From Actinomycetota bacterium (GTDB taxonomy: Bacteria; Actinomycetota; Thermoleophilia; Solirubrobacterales; Solirubrobacteraceae), in assembly GCA_019348575.1 (NCBI GenBank), contig JAHWJE010000133.1, forward strand, positions 1-5,667: DNA of 5,667 bases, read 5' to 3'. Shown in pieces: positions 5,353-5,667 of this stretch (the first letter of the stretch is position 1; every line of letters begins with the position of its first letter). The position numbers were made by a program, and so were the translations under genes. Under the pieces are notes generated by a model. That model saw only the letters and a program-made list of their open reading frames with translations. It did no database searches and was not told the origin of the DNA.

Positions 5353-5667
5353 GTGACCGGATCTGGTGCTCGAGCGCAACAGGGAGTCACGAGTGCGGAC
5401 GCGGTACCGCTCGATCACGCTGGTGGTGCTGGAGCGGTCGCGGTTGCCGCGGGGCCTGGTGCGGTACCGCTCGATCACATCGATCGGCTGATCGGCGCCC
5501 TGGCGGCCGAGCAGGATGCGGTGATCACGTTCGCCCAGCTTCGCGCGCTCGGTCTCGGGCGCGGGGCGCTCGCGTCCCGCCGCAGACGCGCGCTGCTGCA
5601 CCCGCTGCACGTCGGGGTCTACCGGTGGGGCCCCATCGAGTCGCTGTGGACGAGAGTGCGGGCGGCA
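5353..5667 (+). CDS. AbiEi antitoxin-like winged-helix protein, N-terminal part
   Basis: The frame is open from after a TGA at 5317-5319 to the window edge and encodes about 105 residues from the GTG at 5353. An alternative GTG is at 5338, and neither has a clear ribosome site. The segment from about residue 43 reads IDRLIGALAAEQDAVITFAQ, then LRALGLGRGALASRRRR and LLHPLHVGVYRWG. This is the typical N-terminal winged helix of the AbiEi-type antitoxin family: a helix with (A)A-x-Q-x-G/A-V-(V/I), then Q-L-x-x-LG-x-x-x-x-(A/I)-x-x-R, ending in L-H-x-x-H-x-GVY. In full-length relatives this module often precedes a DUF559/Vsr-like nuclease-fold domain; whether that is so here lies outside the window. 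It may bind DNA or regulate its own transcription. The N-terminal ~42 residues are Ala/Gly-rich and contain AVPLDH twice. The true start is uncertain and could lie downstream of the repeats. Confidence 0.65.
   Translation, partial: MTGSGARAQQGVTSADAVPLDHAGGAGAVAVAAGPGAVPLDHIDRLIGALAAEQDAVITFAQLRALGLGRGALASRRRRALLHPLHVGVYRWGPIESLWTRVRAA
5401..5418 (+). repeat. 18-bp direct repeat with palindromic core, copy 1
   Basis: The sequence GCGGTACCGCTCGATCAC is identical to positions 5461-5478, exactly 60 bp further on. Its first ten bases, GCGGTACCGC, form a perfect palindrome. The flanks do not match beyond one or two bases. In the frame of the downstream gene it encodes AVPLDH. Confidence 0.85.
5461..5478 (+). 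repeat. 18-bp direct repeat with palindromic core, copy 2
   Basis: This is a perfect second copy of GCGGTACCGCTCGATCAC. It is followed directly by another partly self-complementary stretch (CGATC at 5480-5484 and GATCG at 5490-5494). It lies immediately before the conserved winged-helix coding segment. It could be an operator pair with copy 1 or a small coding duplication; the sequence alone does not decide. Confidence 0.85.

Noticed and set aside
5401..5478. Start of a CRISPR array or tandem repeat array
   Set aside because: There are only two 18-bp copies with one 42-bp spacer, no third copy and no cas genes; the sequence is also in frame with a coding region.
3433..5610. 725-codon open frame on the minus strand across lysC and asd
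   Set aside because: It is antisense to two clear genes, is rich in Arg/His low-complexity sequence and shows no recognisable domain. Long antisense frames are expected in very GC-rich DNA.

Overview
The window is very GC-rich, with G or C at nearly every third codon position, frequent GTG/TTG starts and short intergenic gaps. Together with the gene content (dnaX-ybaB-recR followed by lysC-asd) and the protein flavour, this suggests an actinobacterial-type chromosome, most likely Thermoleophilia/Solirubrobacterales. That placement is inferred from family resemblance, not from a search. Most of the window is ordinary core chromosome.

Positions 1-636 are a mosaic of gene pieces. On the + strand there is an internal piece of a chorismate-binding synthase (PabB/TrpE, about 1-237). 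Next comes a stretch of only about 150-165 bp that makes sense only on the - strand: the last ~17 codons of a lysA-like gene (stop at 341-339), a 24-bp gap, and the first ~31 codons of a homoserine dehydrogenase gene (GTG at 314-312). After it the + strand becomes the 3' end of dnaX (about 370-636). None of these four genes is complete, and the joins lie inside coding sequence. This is either an assembly chimera, perhaps near a contig end, or a real scrambled locus.

Positions 636-1612 are an intact DNA-maintenance cluster: ybaB/ebfC overlaps the dnaX stop by one base, and recR (TTG start) follows after 32 bp. The arrangement dnaX-ybaB-recR is a common bacterial operon.

Positions 1628-2896 (- strand) encode a membrane-anchored protein with a glycoside hydrolase family 3 (NagZ-like) fold. 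The residues normally used for catalysis appear replaced, so it looks like a pseudoenzyme. It converges on recR with a 15-bp gap and diverges from lysC with only 21 bp between the start codons.

Positions 2918-5262 form a two-gene operon for the first two steps of the aspartate pathway: lysC (aspartate kinase with two C-terminal ACT domains and a likely internal start for a separate beta subunit) and asd (aspartate-semialdehyde dehydrogenase), overlapping by ATGA. The product feeds lysine/diaminopimelate, threonine and methionine synthesis. The lysA and hom scraps near the left end belong to later steps of the same pathway.

Positions 5263-5667 hold a short spacer and the 5' part of a gene for a winged-helix protein of the AbiEi antitoxin-like family, cut by the window end. 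Its N-terminal region carries an 18-bp direct repeat with a palindromic core. I found no RNA genes, mobile elements or CRISPR arrays.
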